Below the pieces are notes generated by a model, which was not told the origin of the DNA, made no database searches, and was given only the letters and a program-made list of their open reading frames with translations. The position numbers were made by a program, and so were the translations under genes. DNA of 36,891 bases from JBJKRF01 sp046704785 (lineage in GTDB: Bacteria; Chloroflexota; Anaerolineae; Anaerolineales; Villigracilaceae): assembly GCA_046704785.1 (NCBI GenBank), contig JBJKRF010000036.1:1-36891 (forward strand). The letters run 5' to 3'. Positions 1-5,921 of this stretch are shown here, piece by piece (within the stretch, counting starts at the first letter, position 1; the number at the start of each line of letters is the position of its first letter).

Positions 1-114
1 CCTGGCGCAAGTGCCCTATGCTGTCCGCTGCGGACAAGGTGTCTGCAATCTGCGCCAGCCGTGCGGGGTCGGAAATCTGGGTGAAGCAATTGCCTTCCTT
101 CGTAAATTCAATGC
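1..114 (-). pseudogene. possible fragment of an unknown gene, open to the left edge
   Basis: On the minus strand one frame stays open from the inverted repeat at 121 to the window edge and reads like real protein, with a run containing EGNCFTQISDPARLAQI near its start. I see no start codon with a ribosome binding site. The IS-type repeat at 121-272 lies where the upstream coding sequence should be, so the gene may have been cut by that insertion. The family is not recognised and only about 38 residues are visible. Confidence 0.25.
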
Positions 115-120
115 TTTCCT

Positions 121-272
121 TTCTAGCAGCCTGTCGGAGAAAGAACTCGCATCCCGATTTTCCCCCTGTTTTTAGGCCCTTTGTGGGGCAAAGAGAGCAA
201 AATTTACTCACTTTTGGGTCTAAAATGGGGCAGCTTTGGTACGAAAAAGAGTTCTCCGACAAGCTGCTAGAA
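121..272. mobile_element. short MITE-like element with IS-type terminal inverted repeats
   Basis: The left end TTCTAGCAGCCTGTCGGAGAA at 121-141 (first 20 bases TTCTAGCAGCCTGTCGGAGA) matches the reverse complement of 252-272 with one mismatch. The arms enclose about 110 bases with no transposase. The arm sequence resembles the ends of IS1182-type elements as I remember them, which is not verified here. The size and the lack of coding capacity fit a miniature non-autonomous derivative. A target duplication was not found. Confidence 0.55.
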
Positions 273-349
273 CATCTCCAGCGGCAGGAACGTTAACTTC
301 CTGCGAACTGGACCGCACCAAGCGTTGGCGGTAAACTGCGCTAGACTTT

Positions 350-904
350 TTGGGTAGTGGGAGTCGCCGTCCGGGCCCTCTCACAACCCATTTCAATATA
401 GCATATCAGTCAAATGTTACGTATTCCCTGGGGGAAGTAAGATTCGCATCGCCCCGACCAAGCTCCATTTGCAAAATTGTAATGACGGATCGCGTTCATT
501 ACGCTCCAGATTCAGAAAACGGAAGTACACTTATCAGTGGGCAGGTTTCCGACCCTCCATTGCACTTTTACAACATGCAACGCCTCGTGGAGACTGGAAA
601 ACAACCTTATACGTAATCTTCTGGCCAGTGAGCATTGCCCGCAAGGCCGTAGAATTCATCGTCTGGACGTTCTTTTCCAAGGGGTTTTGGAAAAGCTACC
701 CAAAAGGACGGCCCTATCACCTTATACTACTGGCAAAACCAGGCACTCGCAGTCCAACGCCAACTACGGGATACGGAGATCGAACAAAGAACTTTGGAAG
801 AGAAATTCCGCGAGGAACAAAGACGCCGGGGACAGAGAGAACTCTCTATTCCACAAAATCGTGCAATTGGAGCAAGTCGGGACCTGCTCCAATTTTTATT
901 ATGA
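350..904 (+). pseudogene. broken gene of unknown function with a coiled-coil C-terminus
   Basis: No single intact frame covers this 660-base stretch between the IS-type repeat and abiEii. The last part (653-904) in one frame reads as a charged, helix-forming tail rich in Glu, Arg and Gln, for example QRQLRDTEIEQRTLEEKFRE, and ends at a TGA. A different frame just upstream (about 600-700) gives a hydrophobic, membrane-like run containing VIFWPVSIARKAVEFIVW. This arrangement suggests a membrane protein with a cytoplasmic coiled coil broken by frameshifts. Family not recognised. The rest of 296-962 shows nothing else I can support. Confidence 0.3.
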
Positions 905-962
905 GCGCAAGGGGGATACAGTTTAGAAAACACTCGGGCATAATAAACGCTCCCCATCCTGG

Positions 963-1652
963 TCAAGCACCAAGCCGCAAGGCCAACAAGGAAATCGTGT
1001 CTTCACGGAGTTTAGCCTTGGCCCAGTCCTTCTGGCCGGGAGTCAACAGTTCGCCGACACCGTCCAGAATGTGACGGTTGCTCAACTTCTCCAATTGGCC
1101 GATACAAACCCGAACCAGGTCGTCGCAGGGCATCCCGGATCGCTCTTCGACGATCCGCTTGTTGATCGGGAAACGCTGCTTCAGGAAGAACCACACGTCG
1201 TAGACGTCGCGGCTGGTCTTCCCGATGCGCTCGTGCATGGCCATCAGTTTATGCGCGAAGAGGTCTTCCCGAACCATCACCAGCATGGAAACCCCCAGGT
1301 GGGTCTTCACCTCGAAACGGGAGCCGAACCGGCGCCGGTTGACTTCCACCTTGACGTGACGCGCCCTGTCTTCGTAGGAAAGCACGTAGAAGAGACCGAA
1401 GCGCTTGCGGTTGGCCTCCCGGAGCGTCCCGTATGCCCCGACGATCTCGGTGAGCCGCGCGAACACCTTCTGTTCTCTGGTCTCGTCCAAAAGATCGAAG
1501 TCCAGGTCGACAGAGAAGCGGTCCAGCCCGTAGAACAGCGCGGCAGCGGTGCCGCCCTTGAACCCCAAAAACGGCGCAATCGACGTGTCCGCATAGATGT
1601 CCTTGAGAATCTGGAAGAGAAGGGTCTTGTGCGTGGAAACGTCCAGTCTCAT
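963..1652 (-). CDS. abiEii: AbiEii-type nucleotidyltransferase toxin
   Basis: This 229-residue protein matches the AbiEii/AbiGii toxin family, which are nucleotidyltransferases that transfer nucleotides to RNA targets (tRNA acceptor ends in some members) and stop growth on phage infection. Visible motifs are KGGT at residues 32-35 followed by SVDLDFD at 47-53, which carries the metal-binding aspartates; KVEVN at 101-105; and the C-terminal AHKLMAMHERIGKTSRDVYD helix region at 133-152. The chosen start is the ATG at 1652 because it overlaps the stop of the upstream antitoxin gene by four bases (ATGA), the usual translational coupling in this pair; a longer reading frame upstream exists but runs inside the antitoxin gene. 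The length fits a compact family member and all core motifs look intact. Confidence 0.85.
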   Translation of the reverse strand: MRLDVSTHKTLLFQILKDIYADTSIAPFLGFKGGTAAALFYGLDRFSVDLDFDLLDETREQKVFARLTEIVGAYGTLREANRKRFGLFYVLSYEDRARHVKVEVNRRRFGSRFEVKTHLGVSMLVMVREDLFAHKLMAMHERIGKTSRDVYDVWFFLKQRFPINKRIVEERSGMPCDDLVRVCIGQLEKLSNRHILDGVGELLTPGQKDWAKAKLREDTISLLALRLGA

Positions 1653-2245
1653 CGTTCGCTCCTGACCTGGGCTGTCGTCTGCTTGTAGCGCTTGACGACC
1701 CTGCGCACCATACTTTGATTCCGGTAGATCGAAAGCATGTCGAATACTTTGGGCCAATCCAGACCGTCGAGGTTGTCGAAATGATAATCGGTGTGGAGGT
1801 AGAGCATGTCCAGGAAGGCACGCTCCCGGCTGGCAAACGAGCTTTCGCCTTTGTGTTCGACACCCAGGCTATTGGTGAGAATGGGTAGCTTGAGCCGCCT
1901 GAATGTATACACCTGACCGTCCACCTCGATGTCCCGTCTCAGATAGGAAGCAACGCTGATTTCCGTGTAGAACTGGAAGATGAGACCTTCCCGGGCAAGG
2001 ATCGTCTCGAAGCTTACGTAGGAAGGGGGGAAGATGCGCGTGGCCAACTCCAACTTGTCGTAGTTTTGGTCTTTGGCGTACAGTCCCCGCCGAATTCGGT
2101 ACAATCTACCGCGGCTGACGTAGTCGTTGAGCCGCACGCGAACGGCCTGCGCCCCCGGCTCGCCCCACAACAAGGCGATGTCGCTGAATGTGAAGACGGT
2201 TTTTGGAGAACGTAGAATGGTTTCGAGATAACGACCTTTTTGCAT
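1649..2245 (-). CDS. abiEi: AbiEi-type antitoxin with winged helix
   Basis: This is a 198-residue protein upstream of and overlapping abiEii, in the order and spacing of AbiE toxin-antitoxin pairs. The N-terminal 60 residues form a winged-helix DNA-binding region (FTFSDIALLWGEPGAQAVRV, then a RLYRIRRGLYA wing), as in AbiEi proteins that repress their own promoter; the C-terminal part should neutralise the toxin. The ATG at 2245 is preferred; a TTG four codons upstream is possible. Neither start has a good Shine-Dalgarno site. A palindrome and a good promoter lie directly upstream, consistent with autoregulation. Confidence 0.8.
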   Translation of the reverse strand: MQKGRYLETILRSPKTVFTFSDIALLWGEPGAQAVRVRLNDYVSRGRLYRIRRGLYAKDQNYDKLELATRIFPPSYVSFETILAREGLIFQFYTEISVASYLRRDIEVDGQVYTFRRLKLPILTNSLGVEHKGESSFASRERAFLDMLYLHTDYHFDNLDGLDWPKVFDMLSIYRNQSMVRRVVKRYKQTTAQVRSER

Positions 2246-2259
2246 CTTGTGAACCAAAG

Positions 2260-2276
2260 GTTAGTCTGATACTAAC
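2260..2276. promoter_or_regulatory. candidate AbiEi operator
   Basis: Read on the minus strand this is GTTAGT-ATCAG-ACTAAC, a perfect inverted repeat with six-base arms. It lies between the -10 element and the abiEi start codon, where a repressor would block transcription start or clearance. Binding by AbiEi is inferred from the known autoregulation of the family. Confidence 0.5.
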
Positions 2277-2289
2277 TTCCAGTTCATAT

Positions 2290-2316
2290 ATTATAGTATT
2301 TCGCAACCAAAGTCAA
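2290..2316 (-). promoter_or_regulatory. abiE promoter
   Basis: On the minus strand there is TTGACT at 2316-2311 and TATAAT at 2295-2290, with a slightly short 15-base spacer. The promoter reads into abiEi. Its -35 and -10 boxes fall inside the remnant of an earlier hepT gene. Confidence 0.55.
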
Positions 2317-2374
2317 GGCAGCGATAACCAACCGCCTCGACGATGTCGGTCAAATACAGCTTCTCAGGCCGCAT
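2291..2374 (-). pseudogene. N-terminal remnant of a HepT (DUF86) HEPN toxin gene
   Basis: The minus strand from the ATG at 2374 reads MRPEKLYLTDIVEAV, which looks like the conserved opening of DUF86/HepT proteins, then loses similarity and stops after 27 codons. It follows the MNT fragment with an 11-base overlap (ATG within the MNT end), the normal MNT/HepT order. The remainder of the gene has been replaced by the abiE promoter and genes. Confidence 0.5.
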
Positions 2375-2512
2375 AGACTTCCTCGATGTCGGCCAGCACT
2401 GAGTCGCGGATCACCGGCTTCAAGCCGTCCATCAAGACCAGATCGACCGCGAATCGTTGTACGATCTGCTCCGTTTGGATGGATCGTTTGGATGGATTCA
2501 GCGGCGAAAGCC
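2364..2512 (-). pseudogene. C-terminal remnant of a MNT-type nucleotidyltransferase gene
   Basis: The minus-strand frame ending at the TGA at 2364 reads VDLVLMDGLKPVIRDSVLAD and ends in EEVYAA. This resembles the C-terminal end of small MntA-type nucleotidyltransferases paired with HepT. The catalytic GS..DxD part is absent; upstream is a tandem 13-base repeat (ATCCATCCAAACG twice, minus strand) and a hairpin, so the gene is truncated. Confidence 0.45.
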
Positions 2513-2515
2513 GCT
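2500..2515. repeat. GAAA-loop hairpin
   Basis: AGCGGC-GAAA-GCCGCT is a perfect six-base-pair stem with a GNRA-type loop. No T-run follows on either strand, so it is not a typical terminator. It marks the edge between the MNT remnant and the repeat-rich stretch to its right. Confidence 0.4.
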
Positions 2516-2537
2516 TCTGATTCCCTAAAATTGATAT

Positions 2538-2583
2538 ATACTCACTGTATCTTAGTTCTCTGTTTGATACTCACTGTATCTTA
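2538..2583. repeat. two 17-base direct repeats with palindromic cores
   Basis: ATACTCACTGTATCTTA occurs at 2538-2554 and again at 2567-2583, 29 bases apart. Each contains the palindrome ATAC-TCACT-GTAT. Such a pair could be repressor sites or replication iterons of the nearby HTH gene's original element; which one cannot be told from sequence. The whole gene-free stretch 2515-2661 otherwise holds the former 3' end of the HTH gene (2585-2661). Confidence 0.45.
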
Positions 2584-2661
2584 TTAGTGTCAAAATTTTG
2601 GACTTCTAGACCGGTCAATATTGGACATCAAGATGTCAAATATTTTGACATCAGCCTGGGT

Positions 2662-3021
2662 TTAGTGGGACTTTTTCCAGAAGGAAGCTTTGATGTGGAT
2701 GGTGTAGAGATTAGGGCGGCCTTGCCCCCGTCGTTGCACGGTGATCAAACCGACACGGCTCAATTCCTTGATGTACGCGTTGATGCTTTGACGGGAGGTG
2801 CCCATATCTGTGGCCAGGCGATCCTGGCCGGGAAAGCACTCGTCCAGTTCGCGGGCGTACTTGAGCAACATGGCATAGATGAGTTTGGCGCCGACGGAAA
2901 TCTTGTCGGTTTCGAGGATGAAGTTGGGCACGCCTGTCCAGCCACGTTGCGTGGCAATGTCCGCCCCCTTGAGACGGAGGTTGCGATCTTTGAAAGCGGT
3001 GGTTTCCCCCAGGCGTTGCAT
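2662..3021 (-). CDS. replication-type helix-turn-helix protein, probably truncated
   Basis: This is a 119-residue protein resembling the HTH_36-type domain of plasmid/phage replication or regulatory proteins. Residues 30-60 (VPNFILETDKISVGAKLIYA) precede a helix-turn-helix at about 68-90 (DRLATDMGTSRQSINAYIKE) and a wing (VGLITVQRRGQGRPNLYTI). It begins at the ATG at 3021 with no clear ribosome binding site. After the TAA at 2662 the same frame stays open for 23 further codons with a repetitive DVKIFDILMSN pattern, ending at 2590 or close by, which suggests that the stop is a nonsense mutation in a longer protein. It is the kind of gene carried by integrated or plasmid elements. Confidence 0.6.
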   Translation of the reverse strand: MQRLGETTAFKDRNLRLKGADIATQRGWTGVPNFILETDKISVGAKLIYAMLLKYARELDECFPGQDRLATDMGTSRQSINAYIKELSRVGLITVQRRGQGRPNLYTIHIKASFWKKSH

Positions 3022-3160
3022 AGATTTACTTTCGGACGAAGTAATTCCATGCTATAGAGAATTCAGGCTGATGTCAAACAAAATCTGCATTATGGTCAGC
3101 GCCACTTTGTTTCTGAAATCGTCTGGAGAAATCCTGTCCACGGGGGCACAATCCGCTGGA

Positions 3161-3174
3161 CGACAACATTGTCG
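3161..3174. promoter_or_regulatory. palindrome upstream of nitroreductase gene
   Basis: CGACAA-CA-TTGTCG is a perfect inverted repeat about 40 bases before the start codon at 3213, between two divergent genes. It may be an operator; no regulator can be assigned. Confidence 0.3.
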
Positions 3175-3212
3175 ACGTCTGTATCATTTCTTCACCAATA
3201 AAAAGGACAACA

Positions 3213-3662
3213 ATGAAAACCTATAGGCAAACTTTTGGTGTGCGCCTTGCCAACAGCATTGCGCGTCTAACGATGAAATTGGGTATTGCACCCAAGGATC
3301 AGTATATACTCGGCGTACGTGGTCGCAACAGTGGTCGGCTCTATTCGACACCTGTATTCGTTATAAAAGATGAATCACAACGCTGGGTGGTATCTCCCTA
3401 TGGGGAAGTTTCCTGGGTACGTAATGCACGCAAGACAGGTCGAGTTTCTCTCACGCAAGGCTCTACCATAGAAATGGTCCAACTCATCGAAGTAGGGGAA
3501 GCGGAAAGCGCACCGATCCTTAAGAAATATTTGGCACGCGCGCCAATTACCCAACCGTATTTTGATGCGCGGCCCAATGCACCTGTAGAAGATTTTCTCG
3601 CAGAAGCACACCGTCATCCTGTTTTTCGACTTCAAGATAGCCAGTCATCAGAACGCCTGTAA
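3213..3662 (+). CDS. F420-type nitroreductase/quinone reductase family protein
   Basis: This 149-residue protein resembles the deazaflavin(F420)-dependent nitroreductase family (DUF385-like, split-barrel fold). The segment GVRGRNSGRLYSTPVFVIKD matches the usual opening strand with a GRxSGxxRxTPV-type motif, and WVVSPYGEVSWVRNARKTGR matches the cofactor-binding GGxxxPxWxxNLRA-type motif. Members reduce quinones or nitro compounds with F420H2 in the cytoplasm or at the membrane face. The ATG at 3213 has an AAAGGA site eight bases upstream. It is a single gene in the accessory region, not obviously linked to its neighbours. Cofactor choice is inferred from the family, not seen directly. Confidence 0.75.
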   Translation: MKTYRQTFGVRLANSIARLTMKLGIAPKDQYILGVRGRNSGRLYSTPVFVIKDESQRWVVSPYGEVSWVRNARKTGRVSLTQGSTIEMVQLIEVGEAESAPILKKYLARAPITQPYFDARPNAPVEDFLAEAHRHPVFRLQDSQSSERL

Positions 3663-3706
3663 GTTTATCGAAGTCGTTATGAGAGTGGAGTAATACAAAA
3701 CCACTG

Positions 3707-3740
3707 TCCCGCCGTCTCCAAGTATTTTGTTACGGCGGGA
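3707..3740. repeat. inverted repeat between nitroreductase and LexA-like genes
   Basis: TCCCGCCGT at 3707-3715 pairs perfectly with ACGGCGGGA at 3732-3740 across a 16-base loop. There is no T-run, so it could be a mRNA hairpin ending the nitroreductase transcript or a regulator site before the LexA-like gene. Confidence 0.4.
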
Positions 3741-3791
3741 TTCGACACACCTCGGCAAAAGCCCTCTACTGCCAACGAATTGGAATCATCG

Positions 3792-4535
3792 ATGCCGCAC
3801 GCCCTCACCCCTCGCCAACGTGAGTACCTCGACTTTTTACGCCAATACGTAACAGAGAATGAATCCTCCCCACGTCTCGAAGAGATCGCAGAACACTTCG
3901 GCGTCAAGCTGCCCACAGCGCATAAGACCCTGGAGGCCTTGCACAACAAAGGGTACATCTACTTCGCACGGGACAGCGTCTCCGGCTTCTTCATCCGGCT
4001 GATCGAGCGCGCCGGGAGTGCAGAAACCATGGTCGAAGTGGTGGTTGCGGGGAAGTTCAACCGCTACGGTGAGTTGATCGATTTCCCGAAGGAACACGGG
4101 CACTTTGCCAGTGTGTTGGCAGAGGCTGATCCGGAGAATGTGTTTGCATTGGTCGCCACGGAAAACATCCCCGAAGCCAGTATTCTGCGTGGCGACCTGT
4201 TGATCTGTGACCGCGGCAAACGACCCCAGCCTGGCGACATCGCCATTCTGCCCTTCGGGAGAAGTGGAAAGCGCTTCCTACTGTGTCGCATTCACAGCCT
4301 GACCAGCGATAAGAATCTGGAGACCTTCGAAGCATCGAATCAGTATCCGATTCCGGAGAAACTGCTGGACACATCCCCCGGTCAACGCTTCCATTGGTCA
4401 CCCCTGGCGCTCGGTGAGAAGACCAAGATGTATCTTTTGCGGGAGGCTGAAAAGGAGCACATGCCCCTGCGAGCCATCCCGCCGGAGTTCGTCATGGGGA
4501 CGGTTCTGCGTTTGAGTCGGATTCTGGCATTGTAA
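3792..4535 (+). CDS. LexA-like repressor with degenerate protease site
   Basis: This is a 247-residue protein with the LexA layout: an N-terminal winged helix (TPRQREYLDFLRQYV, then SPRLEEIAEHFGVKLPTAHK at 26-45) and a C-terminal S24-like domain. A cleavage-like Ala-Gly sits at residues 86-87 (VVVAGKF) and the expected lysine at 160 (RSGKRFLLCRI). Where LexA has its catalytic serine in a G-D-S-M context, this protein has T-E-N-I at 123-126, so the nucleophile is an asparagine. It is therefore probably not able to cleave itself and may be a constitutive or ligand-controlled repressor. The C-terminal part is also longer than in LexA. The ATG at 3792 is preferred to the TTG at 3780, which lies in the best ribosome-binding stretch (TTGGAATC). 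Confidence 0.7.
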   Translation: MPHALTPRQREYLDFLRQYVTENESSPRLEEIAEHFGVKLPTAHKTLEALHNKGYIYFARDSVSGFFIRLIERAGSAETMVEVVVAGKFNRYGELIDFPKEHGHFASVLAEADPENVFALVATENIPEASILRGDLLICDRGKRPQPGDIAILPFGRSGKRFLLCRIHSLTSDKNLETFEASNQYPIPEKLLDTSPGQRFHWSPLALGEKTKMYLLREAEKEHMPLRAIPPEFVMGTVLRLSRILAL

Positions 4536-4570
4536 AACTGACCCGTCAATGGATCTAAACCTACATTTTG

Positions 4571-5047
4571 CTAATCTTGCTGTTCCAGAAATGTGGCAAA
4601 CGCCAAAATTTCGGCTCTCAATTGGTCGAATAACGCTGGTGCAGACTGAACGAGTTTTTCCACTTTGGCAGGATCAAAGCGATAGGTATAGACATTGCAG
4701 ACGACGTGACGGAAGCCACGATACTCATTCAAGCGTTGGCCGACCGTCTCTGAAATCACTGCTGGGCGCAGGGGAGGTTTTTCTTCTGTCATCTGTCGCA
4801 ATAGGAGTAGATGCCAGTTTTCCCCTGTCGGGAGAGAATCATCTACTGTTTCAGCAACCAGGGCAAAAATGCGTTCCAGTCCTGAATAGAAACCATGCAG
4901 GTTCAATGCAACACTATCAAGGTAATAATCATCACCGGAACGACGTGCCCGTGCCCAACCCTCATCAACGCGCTTGAGAACTTGCTCGAGTTCTTTCAAC
5001 TCCTGGCGAATGCGGCTTGCCAACCCACTGAGGCCGTCGTCCCTCAT
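4571..5047 (-). CDS. hepT: HepT-like HEPN protein with altered RX4H motif
   Basis: This 158-residue helical protein belongs to the HepT-like HEPN family, ribonuclease toxins neutralised by AMPylation from a paired MNT nucleotidyltransferase. The family motif R-X4-H-X-Y appears as RHVVCNVY at residues 113-120: the arginine and the tyrosine (the known AMPylation target) are kept but the catalytic histidine is Asn118. The change suggests reduced or lost RNase activity. The ATG at 5047 is chosen because it overlaps the stop of the upstream nucleotidyltransferase gene as ATGA; the frame extends further upstream but inside that gene. The pair sits between the LexA-like gene and the excisionase on the integrated element. 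Confidence 0.7.
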   Translation of the reverse strand: MRDDGLSGLASRIRQELKELEQVLKRVDEGWARARRSGDDYYLDSVALNLHGFYSGLERIFALVAETVDDSLPTGENWHLLLLRQMTEEKPPLRPAVISETVGQRLNEYRGFRHVVCNVYTYRFDPAKVEKLVQSAPALFDQLRAEILAFATFLEQQD

Positions 5048-5343
5048 ATTTCTTTTCCCTCCTCCATAATCTTCTCGTACAATGTTGGTGAACAAGCTTC
5101 CAAATCAATCAAATCCAGCTTGAACTCAGCACTCAAGCCACTAACAGCACCCACTGCCTCGAAAAATCGTGTGGGTGGGACTCCTGTTGCAGCAAGGTCA
5201 ATGTCCGACCAAAGCGTAAAACCACCCCGCCGCGCCAGCGAACCAAACAGCAGCACCTTCTTTGCGCCAAATTCGCTTCGCAAAAGTTCAGCGGCCTTAT
5301 GTGCCGCAAGGCGCGCCCTTCGGCGGCGTCTTGACACTTCCAA
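5044..5343 (-). CDS. mntA: MntA-type nucleotidyltransferase antitoxin, 5' end uncertain
   Basis: This is the catalytic part of a minimal nucleotidyltransferase. VLLFGSLARRGGFTLWSDID at residues 30-49 carries the GS and DxD metal/nucleotide motifs, and FKLDLIDLEACSP follows with a further acidic strand. It is paired with the HepT-like gene downstream (ATGA overlap), and MntA proteins detoxify HepT by adding AMP to its tyrosine. The only in-frame start near here is a TTG at 5343 with no ribosome binding site. A typical MNT opening, MTALDLSVDARREYRP, lies upstream in another frame from the ATG at 5426, so the real gene probably starts there and is broken by a one-base shift, at roughly 5350-5390. 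Confidence 0.65.
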   Translation of the reverse strand: MEVSRRRRRARLAAHKAAELLRSEFGAKKVLLFGSLARRGGFTLWSDIDLAATGVPPTRFFEAVGAVSGLSAEFKLDLIDLEACSPTLYEKIMEEGKEI

Positions 5344-5438
5344 GCCCTGGAAGCCATTCGGAGTCGAATGGCCGTCCGTGGACGGTATTCTCTGCGGGCA
5401 TCAACGGACAAATCAAGCGCAGTCATGGACATATTGTG

Positions 5439-5444
5439 ATTATA
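5439..5444 (-). promoter_or_regulatory. -10 element for the mntA/hepT pair
   Basis: On the minus strand TATAAT lies six bases before an ATG at 5432, so transcription would start at or next to the start codon and the mRNA would be leaderless. No convincing -35 box is seen at the usual distance. Confidence 0.35.
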
Positions 5445-5557
5445 ACCTGTTAAGAAGTATCTGTATCCGTAGGCAAACTCGAGGCTAATCGAGCCAGCGA
5501 CAATCTCATCATCTTTCTCTAGAATTCGGGGAAAACCGTCAATAGAGGAAGGTAAAA

Positions 5558-5761
5558 ATGCTCCCGTCAGAATCCATCCAGACACAACGACTTCTGAAGG
5601 CCGCCGACATCGCCAAAATTCTCAATATCAGCCGGGCACTCGCTTACCGCCTACTCCAGAGCGGGGAGATTCCGGTCGTGCGAATCAATCACGCCATCCG
5701 TGTGAAACCCTCCGATTTGGAAAGGTTCATCAGCCAGTGCCGAATAGGGCAGGGGGAGTAA
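5558..5761 (+). CDS. xis: excisionase-type helix-turn-helix protein
   Basis: This 67-residue protein has the MerR-like winged helix of the excisionase/HTH_17 family: RLLKAADIAKILNISRALAY at residues 11-30 recognises DNA and VVRINHAIRVKPSDLERFI closes the domain. It starts at the ATG at 5558 after a GAGGAAGG site. It sits 160 bases before the integrase and in the same direction, the usual Xis-Int order, so it probably directs excision of the element at the tRNA-Lys. Confidence 0.75.
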   Translation: MLPSESIQTQRLLKAADIAKILNISRALAYRLLQSGEIPVVRINHAIRVKPSDLERFISQCRIGQGE

Positions 5762-5836
5762 CGGTATGATCCGATCCTTGCGTTGCTCGATCAATCGGGG
5801 TATAACCGTCCATCAAGGGTCTATTCAGACATGGGG

Positions 5837-5863
5837 AATTTTGGACTTTAACAATTGGACAGA
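5837..5863. repeat. possible integrase arm-type sites
   Basis: AATTTTGGACTT at 5837-5848 is followed by TTGGACA. The same 12 bases followed by TTGGACA occur at 2594-2605 and 2622-2628, with different spacing. The sites lie between xis and int and near the HTH gene, so they might bind Int or Xis; that role is inferred only. Confidence 0.25.
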
Positions 5864-5921
5864 GCAACGAATCGGTCAAAAGAGTCGTCTTTCCTGAACT
5901 CATCAGAAAGGAGCCCAGGAA

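Noticed and set aside
1071..1688. 205-codon open frame on the plus strand over abiEii
   Set aside because: It lies opposite the AbiEii motifs and has no family features of its own.
2587..3057. 156-codon plus-strand frame
   Set aside because: It is the shadow of the minus-strand HTH gene, which has recognisable HTH features.
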